A stretch of 5,775 bases of DNA. Origin: an uncultured Bacilli bacterium. GTDB taxonomy: Bacteria > Bacillota_I > Bacilli_A > RF39 > UBA660. Below are positions 1 through 5,700 of this stretch, in pieces. Below the pieces are notes generated by a model. That model did no database searches and was not told the DNA's origin. It worked only from the letters and a program-made list of their open reading frames with translations. The position numbers and the translations under genes are program-made. The stretch's first letter is position 1; every line of letters starts with the position of its first letter. Where the stretch lies: contig CALVIA010000062.1 in NCBI GenBank assembly GCA_944329255.1, positions 1 to 5,775 on the forward strand. Reading direction: 5' to 3'.

Positions 1-15
1 TTTCAATTTCTATAC

Positions 16-64
16 GTAACATTTTCGCTTGGAATTAATTAATCAAGCATGTAACATTTTCGCT
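16..64. repeat. 14-bp direct repeat pair around a small inverted repeat
   Basis: The 14-mer GTAACATTTTCGCT occurs at 16-29 and again at 51-64, exactly 35 bp apart. Between and partly overlapping the copies is an inverted repeat, with arms GCTTG (27-31) and CAAGC (44-48) and the self-complementary core ATTAATTAAT (34-43). Exact repeats with this much G+C stand out in such AT-rich DNA. Short spaced direct repeats near a terminal inverted repeat occur at the ends of IS21-type insertion sequences, and similar layouts also serve as paired protein-binding sites. No transposase is visible, because the window ends here. The repeat is directly seen; its meaning is inference. Confidence 0.6.
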
Positions 65-72
65 AAAAAGTC

Positions 73-118
73 ACATAATATAGATAAAAAATAGAACATA
101 ATATAAATAAAAAATGAA
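73..118. repeat. imperfect 23-bp tandem duplication
   Basis: Positions 73-95 and 96-118 read as two adjacent copies of a unit beginning ACATAATATA and continuing with ATAAAAAAT. They differ by one substitution near the middle (G at 83, A at 106) and by small changes near the end. The unit is simple AT-rich sequence, so replication slippage is the plainest explanation. It lies just beyond the terminator of the 423-residue protein gene, and no function is suggested. Confidence 0.45.
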
Positions 119-140
119 ACTTATAACAAAGTTCCATTTT
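105..140 (-). terminator. intrinsic terminator of the 423-residue protein gene
   Basis: On the minus strand a 12-bp stem is formed by AAAATGGAACTT (140-129) and AAGTTTCATTTT (122-111), with one G-T wobble and the 6-nt loop TGTTAT. The run of T at 114-109 ends the stem and is followed by A and TTT. The 5' arm overlaps the last codons of the gene, whose stop is at 121-123. This is a good factor-independent terminator by structure. Confidence 0.75.
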
Positions 141-1392
141 CATTATTATTCATAAGAGCTTCCATAATATTTTCTATTAATTTCATCAATGTTTCATTTT
201 TTAAAATATTTTCCTGAATTATCATATTATCTTCTTCTCCAAATTCATCTATCATAATTGAATTTTCAGTATCTATTTTTTCAACTGATGAATCTGTACT
301 ATATATAAAATCTAGATTTAAATTAATTGTAGTATTTCCCATTTTATATGAACTTGTTGATTCACAACTTTTTTTAACTAAATCATATTTTATATTAGAT
401 GTAACTTCATCAGATGTACTAACAACTTCTATTACATTTTTATCTATTTTTATATTACTTTTAGTTTCTACATTGTTTTGATTACTAACAATTTCATAAG
501 TATTATCATTTGTTTTATTAAAAATTATATTACTATTATCATCTATATTATTATATTCAATTTTCATTAGCTCATTTGTTAAAAGCTTAGAATAAAGAAC
601 TATTTCAATAATGCCATCAAATTTAAATTCTTTTTGCATTTTTTCTAATTCTTGAAAAGTTTCTATTTCATCTTTTTCTATTACTTTTGAATAAACATTT
701 ATAAATTTTTCACTTTCTTTTAAATAATTCATTATAGAATCATTCATCTCAATAGATGAATTTTCATCAATAGTTAATAAAATTCTATTTACTAATATAT
801 TTTTATTTTTATATTTTAATTCCTCAGTTGATTTAGTATAATATCCATAATTTAAAGACTTAATTAATGCCGTTTTTATTTCTTCATACATAATTTTATA
901 ATCAGTTATTGATATATTACTTAAATCTTCCTCTGACTCAATTTTTAAATTTTTATCATATAAATCTCCCAAATTTAAATATAAAGAGTTATTTTCATAA
1001 TAAGCTTTTAAATCAAACAAGTTACCCTCTTGATAAATTGCACCAAGAGATGCTGAGAATAAATTATTTTTTAAATCAGTAGAAATATTTAACTTTAAAC
1101 TTATATCATTAATTATATTTGATATTTCTTCGTTAATCTCATCTCCATTTATTTCTAAAGAAGCATTCCCATTTAATGAAATATTATTAGAATCAAATAA
1201 ATCGTCTTTTTCAATCAAATCAAATACATTATTAAGTGTCATTTGAAATATTACCTCAGATTTATTAACATAAATAAAACCTAAAACAATACCCGCTAAT
1301 AAAAAAATAATTAGTAAAAACAATATTACAAAACTGGCTCCACCTTTTTTCTTTGGTAAATAGTCATTGTCACTAAAATCATCGTTGAACAT
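121..1392 (-). CDS. membrane-anchored extracytoplasmic protein of unknown function
   Basis: This 423-residue protein is not one I recognise. A short, acidic cytoplasmic N-terminus (FNDDFSDND, residues 2-10) is followed by KKK at 14-16 and a single hydrophobic helix at about 20-42. The remaining ~380 residues are hydrophilic and rich in Asn, Ser, Glu and Ile, which predicts an N-in, C-out anchored protein. No lipobox Cys is present; the only Cys is at 343. The outer part alternates strand-like stretches (about 70-150 and 285-370) with a helical acidic segment (215-258). This loosely resembles LolA-like lipoprotein folds of secreted Firmicute proteins, but it is an impression and not a family assignment. 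The ATG is supported by AGGAG at 1404-1400 with a 7-nt spacer. A TTGACA/TATTAT promoter lies just upstream and a hairpin terminator just downstream, so it is probably monocistronic and vegetatively expressed. Confidence 0.85.
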   Translation of the reverse strand: MFNDDFSDNDYLPKKKGGASFVILFLLIIFLLAGIVLGFIYVNKSEVIFQMTLNNVFDLIEKDDLFDSNNISLNGNASLEINGDEINEEISNIINDISLKLNISTDLKNNLFSASLGAIYQEGNLFDLKAYYENNSLYLNLGDLYDKNLKIESEEDLSNISITDYKIMYEEIKTALIKSLNYGYYTKSTEELKYKNKNILVNRILLTIDENSSIEMNDSIMNYLKESEKFINVYSKVIEKDEIETFQELEKMQKEFKFDGIIEIVLYSKLLTNELMKIEYNNIDDNSNIIFNKTNDNTYEIVSNQNNVETKSNIKIDKNVIEVVSTSDEVTSNIKYDLVKKSCESTSSYKMGNTTINLNLDFIYSTDSSVEKIDTENSIMIDEFGEEDNMIIQENILKNETLMKLIENIMEALMNNNENGTLL

Positions 1393-1417
1393 TTTATCAC
1401 TCCTTTATTATGCTTTA

Positions 1418-1446
1418 ATAATAACTTTTTTGTAATAAAATGTCAA
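1418..1446 (-). promoter_or_regulatory. sigma-A-type promoter of the 423-residue protein gene
   Basis: On the minus strand a perfect -35 box TTGACA (1446-1441) is separated by exactly 17 nt from TATTAT (1423-1418), one mismatch from TATAAT. A start site about 7 nt further on would fall near 1411, leaving a short leader that contains the AGGAG ribosome site at 1404-1400. The spacing and the perfect -35 box make this the best promoter in the window. It would let the gene be expressed independently of the spoVA operon just upstream. Confidence 0.7.
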
Positions 1447-1476
1447 TTAAATAATCTAGTGTTTACATTATTTTTA

Positions 1477-1827
1477 TTAGTTTTTAGGTTCAAATATTAA
1501 TGAAAAGAAAAATGCAATTATAATTGCAGAAATAATACCTGCAGATGTAAGAGAAAACATGCCGACTACAAGTCCCATAACTCCACTATTTATTCCAGAT
1601 AACAATGCACCATGCACTAAAGAATGACCAAAACTTGTAATTGGTACTAATGCTCCTCCTCCAAAAATATCTATAATCAAATCATATATTCCAAATGAAT
1701 CTAAAAATGCACCCAAAATTACAAATAAAGTGGTAACATGCCCAGGAGTTAATTTAGTATTATCCAAAATAAGTTGTCCAATTAAACAAACAAAACCACA
1801 AAAAACAAATGAATTAAAATATATCAT
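1477..1827 (-). CDS. spoVAE: SpoVAE (SpoVAEb-type), dipicolinic acid channel subunit
   Basis: Stage V sporulation protein AE is a small integral protein of the inner spore membrane. It works with SpoVAC and SpoVAD in moving calcium-dipicolinate into the forespore and releasing it in germination. The 116 residues match the usual family length. Recognisable segments are CLIGQLILDNTKLTP (14-28), the GGGALVPITSFGHSL stretch (56-70) and the terminal IFEPKN. Hydrophobic helices lie at about 4-22, 30-52, 60-78 and 82-112. SpoVAE and SpoVAC belong to one family, and both keep the P-[IL]-T-x-F-[GA] core. The ATG at 1827-1825 overlaps the SpoVAD stop (ATGA), and GGAGG at 1836-1832 sits 4 nt upstream, so translation is probably coupled. 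I saw no strong terminator after the TAA stop. The SpoVAEa paralogue found in Bacillus is absent here. Confidence 0.93.
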   Translation of the reverse strand: MIYFNSFVFCGFVCLIGQLILDNTKLTPGHVTTLFVILGAFLDSFGIYDLIIDIFGGGALVPITSFGHSLVHGALLSGINSGVMGLVVGMFSLTSAGIISAIIIAFFFSLIFEPKN

Positions 1828-2810
1828 AAAACCTCCACACTAACAGCATGACTAATAGAAGGAATGGTTAATTTTTGATTCATCATTACTGGTGACATTA
1901 ATGCACCTGTTGCTACTAATAAAATTCTTTTATATTTACCTTTTTTCATTTCATCAAATATATAGCTATACGTTACAAGTGCACTAGATGTAGGTCCACT
2001 AGCACCAGCCTTTACATCTTGTTTATTTAAATCATATAATAAACATCCGCAATCTTCATAATTTTTTAACTTTATTTTATGTTCTTCATATAATAAATCT
2101 TTAAGAATTTCTTTACCATATTTCCCTAAATCACCTGTTAAAACAAGATCATAATAATCAATACTTCTTTTTAAATCTTTTAAATGTTTATTTATAGTAT
2201 AAGATGCACTAGGAGCCATAGCAGCACCCATATTATAAACATCCTTAACACCATAATCCATTACTTTACCTATTGTTACACTTTCAATTTTTAAATTGCT
2301 TTTATTGTTAGATAATAATATGCTAGCAGATCCAGTTGCAGTAAACGTTGATGTATCTGGTTTAGGAGTTCCATATTCAGTAGGATTTCTATACTGTCTT
2401 TCAGCAGCACTATTATTTGCACTAACATTACAAATGCATCTATTTATATTTTTATTTTGTAAAAAAGAAGAAGCAACAGCAATAGATAAAACACTCGTAG
2501 AACATGCCCCATATACTCCTAAATAATTTATCTGAAGCTTATTTGCAGCATAACTAGATGGAGTTATCTGATTAATTAAATCTCCAGAAATAAATAAATC
2601 GATGTCTTCTTTAGCTAAATTACATTTTTTAAGCAAAATATTAACTGAATCACATATCATTTTTATTTCACCTTGCTCAAATGACTTTTCACCCATATAA
2701 TAATCATCATATGTTTTATCAAAATACTTTGATATTGGACCCTCACTTTCCATTATACCAGCAACAGTACTTGTACCTTCTACATAAACATTATCATACT
2801 TTATAGTCAT
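1824..2810 (-). CDS. spoVAD: SpoVAD, dipicolinic acid-binding thiolase-fold protein
   Basis: SpoVAD is a soluble protein of the inner spore membrane complex that binds dipicolinic acid. It has a thiolase/ketoacyl-synthase-like fold. At 328 residues it is close to the usual family length of about 335-340. Family signatures are GDLINQ (76-81), GACSTS with Cys103 at the thiolase nucleophile position (101-106), AAERQYRNPTEYG (135-147), GAAMAPSA (195-202), GDLGKYG (226-232), DCGC (253-256) and VATGALMSP (299-307). Several normally conserved spots differ from B. subtilis as I recall it. The usual SHN before AAE is ANN (131-133), the Trp of the TAQWTVTG segment is Phe156, and GGSGCGCSA is GASGPTSSA (269-277). 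The fold appears complete. The ATG at 2810-2808 forms TAATG with the SpoVAC stop and is served by AGGTG just upstream. The stop is TGA inside ATGA, overlapping spoVAE. Confidence 0.95.
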   Translation of the reverse strand: MTIKYDNVYVEGTSTVAGIMESEGPISKYFDKTYDDYYMGEKSFEQGEIKMICDSVNILLKKCNLAKEDIDLFISGDLINQITPSSYAANKLQINYLGVYGACSTSVLSIAVASSFLQNKNINRCICNVSANNSAAERQYRNPTEYGTPKPDTSTFTATGSASILLSNNKSNLKIESVTIGKVMDYGVKDVYNMGAAMAPSASYTINKHLKDLKRSIDYYDLVLTGDLGKYGKEILKDLLYEEHKIKLKNYEDCGCLLYDLNKQDVKAGASGPTSSALVTYSYIFDEMKKGKYKRILLVATGALMSPVMMNQKLTIPSISHAVSVEVL

Positions 2811-3250
2811 TATGCACCTATCACAAAAAGCCTTATTAGTCCAAATATATATGCTGATATAACTCCATATAAAATGACACTTCCAGTTAATTTAAAAATA
2901 TTAGATCCTAGTCCTAGTACAAATCCTTCTTTTCTATATTCTAAAGCAGCACTTGTCATAGCATGAGCAAATCCAGTTATAGGAATAATTATTCCACACC
3001 TTACTTTTTCTATTATTTTATCAAAAAAACCTAATGCAGTAAAAAGACTTGAAATAAAAATTAAAGTAACAATCATATAAGTACTTGCATTACTAATACT
3101 TACATTTAATATTTTTACATAAAAATCAATTAAAAATTGTCCAGCTAATCCAATAAAACCACCTACAAAAAAAGCTAAAGACATACTCTTTATATGATTA
3201 ACCTTAGGGGTATGCTTTTTAACCAAATTACTATATTCCTTATTTGTCAT
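2810..3250 (-). CDS. spoVAC: SpoVAC, inner spore membrane channel protein
   Basis: SpoVAC is an integral inner spore membrane protein. It is reported in B. subtilis to act as a mechanosensitive channel and to take part in dipicolinate movement during sporulation and germination. The 146 residues fit the family. Key stretches are FVGGFIGLAGQFLIDF (28-43), TLIFISSLFTALGFFD (62-77), IPITGFAHAMTSAALE (89-104) and EGFVLGLGSNIFKLTG (108-123). Predicted helices are at about 24-46, 56-80, 85-103 and 118-144. The small-residue turn before PITGFA, usually AGAG-like, reads RCGII here. The start is fixed by a strong Shine-Dalgarno, GAGGTGA at 3260-3254. It is the first gene of the spoVAC-D-E unit, lies immediately after the terminator of the metal transporter gene, and shares one base with spoVAD. 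Confidence 0.95.
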   Translation of the reverse strand: MTNKEYSNLVKKHTPKVNHIKSMSLAFFVGGFIGLAGQFLIDFYVKILNVSISNASTYMIVTLIFISSLFTALGFFDKIIEKVRCGIIIPITGFAHAMTSAALEYRKEGFVLGLGSNIFKLTGSVILYGVISAYIFGLIRLFVIGA

Positions 3251-3265
3251 ATTTCACCTCAAAAT

Positions 3266-3295
3266 TATTATGAGTACTAAAAAAAAAATAATACA
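3266..3295 (-). promoter_or_regulatory. candidate forespore (sigma-G-like) promoter of spoVAC-D-E
   Basis: On the minus strand TGTATT (3295-3290) and CATAATA (3272-3266) are 17 nt apart. They resemble the sigma-G pattern of roughly TGAATA and CATACTA. In B. subtilis the spoVA operon is controlled by sigma-G. The problem is position: a start about 7 nt past the -10 would fall at the beginning of GAGGTGA, leaving a leader of about 10 nt. The -35 also lies inside the terminator hairpin and the T-run fills the spacer. AT-rich sequence gives such matches by chance, so this is tentative. Confidence 0.3.
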
Positions 3296-3321
3296 TAAAT
3301 GTTAATAATTTATGCATTATT
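3279..3321 (-). terminator. intrinsic terminator after the cation efflux gene
   Basis: On the minus strand AATAATGCATAAAT (3321-3308) pairs over 14 bp, with one G-T wobble, with ATTTATGTATTATT (3300-3287) across the 7-nt loop TATTAAC. The end of the stem runs into an uninterrupted run of ten T (3288-3279). The 5' arm overlaps the final codons and the stop of the upstream gene (3312-3310). It ends 28 nt before the spoVAC start, and so separates the sporulation operon from the genes upstream. Confidence 0.85.
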
Positions 3322-4185
3322 TTCAATTTCTATAATAATATTTAAATTATATTTATTTTTAAAATCATTTTTAATATTATTTAATAAAATTAATATTTTT
3401 TTTATATCTTCTTTCATATTTATTTTTAAACTTACATTAACAAAATTACAATTTATTCCATAATTATGAATAAAAACATTACTACAATCACTAACAATTT
3501 CATACGATAATAAAATATTTTTTATAAATTCTACTTTTCTAAAATCAGTACAACCAATAATTTGATCCGTCACCTCTATAATCATCTTAATACTACTAAA
3601 AATAACAAATAATGACACAACTAAACCCAAATATCCATCTATATTTAAGCCAAATAACTTATAAATAGACATAGATATTAAAATAATAAATGTGCAAATA
3701 ATATCATTTCTAGCATCCATAGCAGATATTTTTAAAGTATTTGACTTTATTTTTTTATAAAAACTAAAATACAATATAAATTGTAAAAATTTTACAAATA
3801 TACTAAAAAATAAAATATAAAATACATAAATATTTATATTAATACTTTCAACATTAAATATTTTTAATATTGATTCTTTGCAAAATGTCATTCCCATAAT
3901 AAGCATAAAAATAGAAATAACAAAAGAAGATAAATACTCATATCTACCATAACCAAAAGGGTGCAATAAATCAGGTTTTTTTAAAGAAAGTTTAAATCCA
4001 ATAATAGCTAATAAAGAAGACACACAATCAGAAATATTATTGTAAGCGTCAACCATTACGCTTATACTATTACAAAAATATCCCACTACAAATTTAACAA
4101 CACCTAATAAAAAATTAGTAAACATCCCAAAACTTCCCGCTATTACACCATAATTTTTTTTATTATTAATTAACTTAAAAAACAT
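3310..4185 (-). CDS. cation diffusion facilitator, probably Mn/Fe-type efflux
   Basis: A CDF family transporter exports divalent metal from the cytoplasm by proton antiport and normally works as a homodimer. The sequence shows the CDF signature NFLLGVVKFVVGYFCNS (24-40) followed by VDAYNNISDCVSS (45-57) in TM2. The TM2-TM3 loop holds HPFGYGRYEY (75-84), and TM5 holds SAMDARND (154-161). TM5 carries Asp157 and Asp161 (DxxxD) where zinc exporters such as YiiP have HxxxD, which points to manganese or iron. This is inference from family patterns. Six helices lie at about 14-37, 41-66, 84-104, 117-140, 160-178 and 184-205. The cytoplasmic domain (212-291) keeps HNYG (240-243) but ends in IEIENNA without the common terminal His-containing segment. 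The Shine-Dalgarno is weak (GTGAT at 4195-4191). A terminator overlaps the 3' end. The protein has no Trp and is rich in Ile, Asn and Lys. Confidence 0.88.
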   Translation of the reverse strand: MFFKLINNKKNYGVIAGSFGMFTNFLLGVVKFVVGYFCNSISVMVDAYNNISDCVSSLLAIIGFKLSLKKPDLLHPFGYGRYEYLSSFVISIFMLIMGMTFCKESILKIFNVESININIYVFYILFFSIFVKFLQFILYFSFYKKIKSNTLKISAMDARNDIICTFIILISMSIYKLFGLNIDGYLGLVVSLFVIFSSIKMIIEVTDQIIGCTDFRKVEFIKNILLSYEIVSDCSNVFIHNYGINCNFVNVSLKINMKEDIKKILILLNNIKNDFKNKYNLNIIIEIENNA

Positions 4186-4201
4186 TTTATATCACATTTA
4201 T

Positions 4202-4230
4202 ATTATATTAATTTAAAAAAATCATGTTCA
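4202..4230 (-). promoter_or_regulatory. possible sigma-A-type promoter of the cation efflux gene
   Basis: On the minus strand TGAACA (4230-4225, 4 of 6 to TTGACA) is followed 17 nt later by a perfect TATAAT (4207-4202). It lies in the 60-nt gap between the second permease gene and the CDF gene. Initiation would fall near 4195, giving a leader of only about 10 nt, and TATAAT is frequent by chance in DNA this AT-rich. The gap holds no convincing terminator, so read-through from the transporter genes remains possible. Confidence 0.4.
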
Positions 4231-4245
4231 TATGAATTTAACAAT

Positions 4246-4935
4246 TTACATTTTTTCTTCAATTGATATAATTTTTCTAAAAAGATTATTTTTACAAATC
4301 ATAAAAACAATTATTATAAATGTTAATAAAAATAACAATAATAAAAATAATACACTTAAATCATTTAATGATTTAACAGATAAAAATATAAATCCAAAAA
4401 CAATTAAAATAAATATATATTTAAAAATAGAATTAAAACTTATGAAATATAATCCCAAAAATAATAAATTAATTATAATTATATGAAAAGATATATCTTT
4501 AAATAAAATATTTAATCTAAATAATAGTGATACATCATTGTTAAATAAAGTCAAAATAATATTAAATAAAATATTAGCAATAATTCTTAATAAGATAACA
4601 AAAAATATACAATTAAAATAATTTAGTAATAATATTTTACTTGACTTCATTCTTAAAATAATATTTTTTATATTACTAAAAATGTCCAAAAATAAAATTT
4701 TTAATGTTAAATGAATTATAACTGAAATACTCATTACTTTAAGTAATATATATATTGGATAGTTGTTGCTTATACCTCCCAATCCTAAAGCATCAAATAT
4801 ATCACTATTACTAAAATATATAAATGAAGATCTATCTAAAAAAAGTGAAATTGACAAAAATATAAAGTACAAAACATAATACCTAAATAAATTATCTTTT
4901 AATAAATATAAATTTTTAATAAACAAATATTTCAT
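4246..4935 (-). CDS. six-helix membrane protein, probable ABC exporter permease (second)
   Basis: This 229-residue protein is almost entirely hydrophobic, with likely helices at about 18-36, 60-82, 103-130, 146-168, 170-187 and 195-214. A short basic N-terminus precedes the first helix, and the charged tail ends KNNLFRKIISIEEKM (215-229). I recognise no named family from the sequence itself. The permease call rests on context: it follows another six-helix protein by 6 nt, and that gene overlaps the end of an ABC ATPase. This ATPase-permease-permease layout is common for small ABC-2-type exporters of peptides, antibiotics or bacteriocins. GGAG at 4948-4945 lies in the last codons of the upstream gene and fixes the ATG, suggesting translational coupling. 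Base composition is extremely AT-rich, and codons for Ile, Leu, Phe and Asn dominate. Substrate unknown. Confidence 0.65.
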   Translation of the reverse strand: MKYLFIKNLYLLKDNLFRYYVLYFIFLSISLFLDRSSFIYFSNSDIFDALGLGGISNNYPIYILLKVMSISVIIHLTLKILFLDIFSNIKNIILRMKSSKILLLNYFNCIFFVILLRIIANILFNIILTLFNNDVSLLFRLNILFKDISFHIIIINLLFLGLYFISFNSIFKYIFILIVFGFIFLSVKSLNDLSVLFLLLLFLLTFIIIVFMICKNNLFRKIISIEEKM

Positions 4936-4941
4936 AATAAA

Positions 4942-5700
4942 CTACTCCGATAAATTGATTTTATTATATTTATTCATAAAGAAAAATATAATATTACAAA
5001 TAATTAATAAAATTATAATTTGTAAAAACATTGCACAAACTTCAAGTGAAAAATTAGAATATTGAAAAGGATATAAATAATAACCAAAAAATAATTTTAC
5101 TTGTTTAAAATTAGTTATCACGTCAATTGAATAAGGATATCCTTCTTTTAATATTAAAATTAAAGCAAAAGAAACTATTCCAAAAACTTTATTTAATGAT
5201 TTATGTAATAAAATACATATGATACACAAAAGATTAATAATGATAAAATATTTGAAAACTGAAAAAATATTGTATACAAAAAATGGCATTTGATAATATG
5301 GAAATTGAGTAAAAGATATTCTTCCTAAAAAAGCAACCATCAAAACAATAAGCATAGATAAAATTGAAAAAATATACAAAACCAAATTAATTAATGTTAT
5401 ATATGTTAATAGATTACTTAAATATTGTTTTTTATTTTTATATCTTAATATTATACTAAATTTAGTATCAAATATTTTTAAAGTATTCAAAGAAGAAATA
5501 TATAGTACAATCATTACTAAAAGTTGAAATAAGGGAGAACCAAAAGAATATAATATAGCATTTTCAAATGTTAGATCGCTTGGCATACTATAATTAACTA
5601 CAATAGAAGTTAGGAAAATGAAAAGAAATAAACCCTTATATATATCGGTACTTAATAATTTCTTTATATCTTTAAAATAAAATTTAATTTTTTTTGTCAT
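4942..5700 (-). CDS. six-helix membrane protein, probable ABC exporter permease (first)
   Basis: This 252-residue integral membrane protein has hydrophobic helices at about 22-37, 55-75, 96-125, 140-166, 171-185 and 218-242. The N-terminal ~20 residues are basic (TKKIKFYFKDIKK, 2-14) and probably cytoplasmic. After the second helix there is a basic segment, ILRYKNKKQYL (84-94), of the kind that precedes TM3 in several Firmicute ABC-2 permeases. The gene starts inside the 3' end of the ABC ATPase gene (17-nt overlap) and is followed 6 nt later by a second membrane protein, so the three probably form one exporter. The ATG at 5700 is the only sensible start, because the next Met is at residue 39. 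Its ribosome site is weak: an AGGA about 16 nt upstream and A-rich sequence nearer. Coupling to ATPase translation would make up for that. Stop is TAG. The cargo cannot be told. Confidence 0.7.
   Translation of the reverse strand: MTKKIKFYFKDIKKLLSTDIYKGLFLFIFLTSIVVNYSMPSDLTFENAILYSFGSPLFQLLVMIVLYISSLNTLKIFDTKFSIILRYKNKKQYLSNLLTYITLINLVLYIFSILSMLIVLMVAFLGRISFTQFPYYQMPFFVYNIFSVFKYFIIINLLCIICILLHKSLNKVFGIVSFALILILKEGYPYSIDVITNFKQVKLFFGYYLYPFQYSNFSLEVCAMFLQIIILLIICNIIFFFMNKYNKINLSE
4945..4948 (-). promoter_or_regulatory. Shine-Dalgarno of the second permease inside the upstream gene
   Basis: GGAG on the minus strand lies in the last sense codons of the first permease gene, directly before its TAG stop at 4944-4942. 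It is 9 nt from the ATG at 4935-4933. This placement supports that start and fits coupled translation of the two membrane proteins. Confidence 0.6.

Noticed and set aside
1450..1476. Possible terminator after spoVAE, AAATAAT/ATTATTT hairpin
   Set aside because: Only 7 A-T pairs with an 11-nt loop and no T-run directly after it. Too weak to call, though the operon could end here in another way.
1824..1826. TGA read as tryptophan (Mycoplasma-type code)
   Set aside because: TGA ends spoVAD at the expected family length within a classic ATGA overlap. Reading through would add unrelated residues overlapping spoVAE.
2296..2526. 76-codon reading frame on the plus strand
   Set aside because: It lies fully antisense inside spoVAD, whose family motifs span the same region, and it has no ribosome site. 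It is a by-product of the conserved coding sequence opposite.
3321..3334. 14-base match between 3321-3334 and positions 1-14 (TTTCAATTTCTATA)
   Set aside because: The copy at 3321 codes for the end of the CDF protein. Such a simple AT-rich match is expected by chance and has no flanking similarity.
4215..4245. Possible terminator after the second permease gene, with a TTCATATGAA palindrome and a run of seven T
   Set aside because: The perfect palindrome leaves no loop, and alternative pairings give only about 4 bp. The T-run is better treated as ordinary AT-rich sequence.
4232..4486. 84-codon plus-strand reading frame rich in Asn, Lys and Ile
   Set aside because: It is antisense to the 3' end of the second permease gene. 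Its composition is what AT-rich sequence gives by chance, and no ribosome site precedes it.
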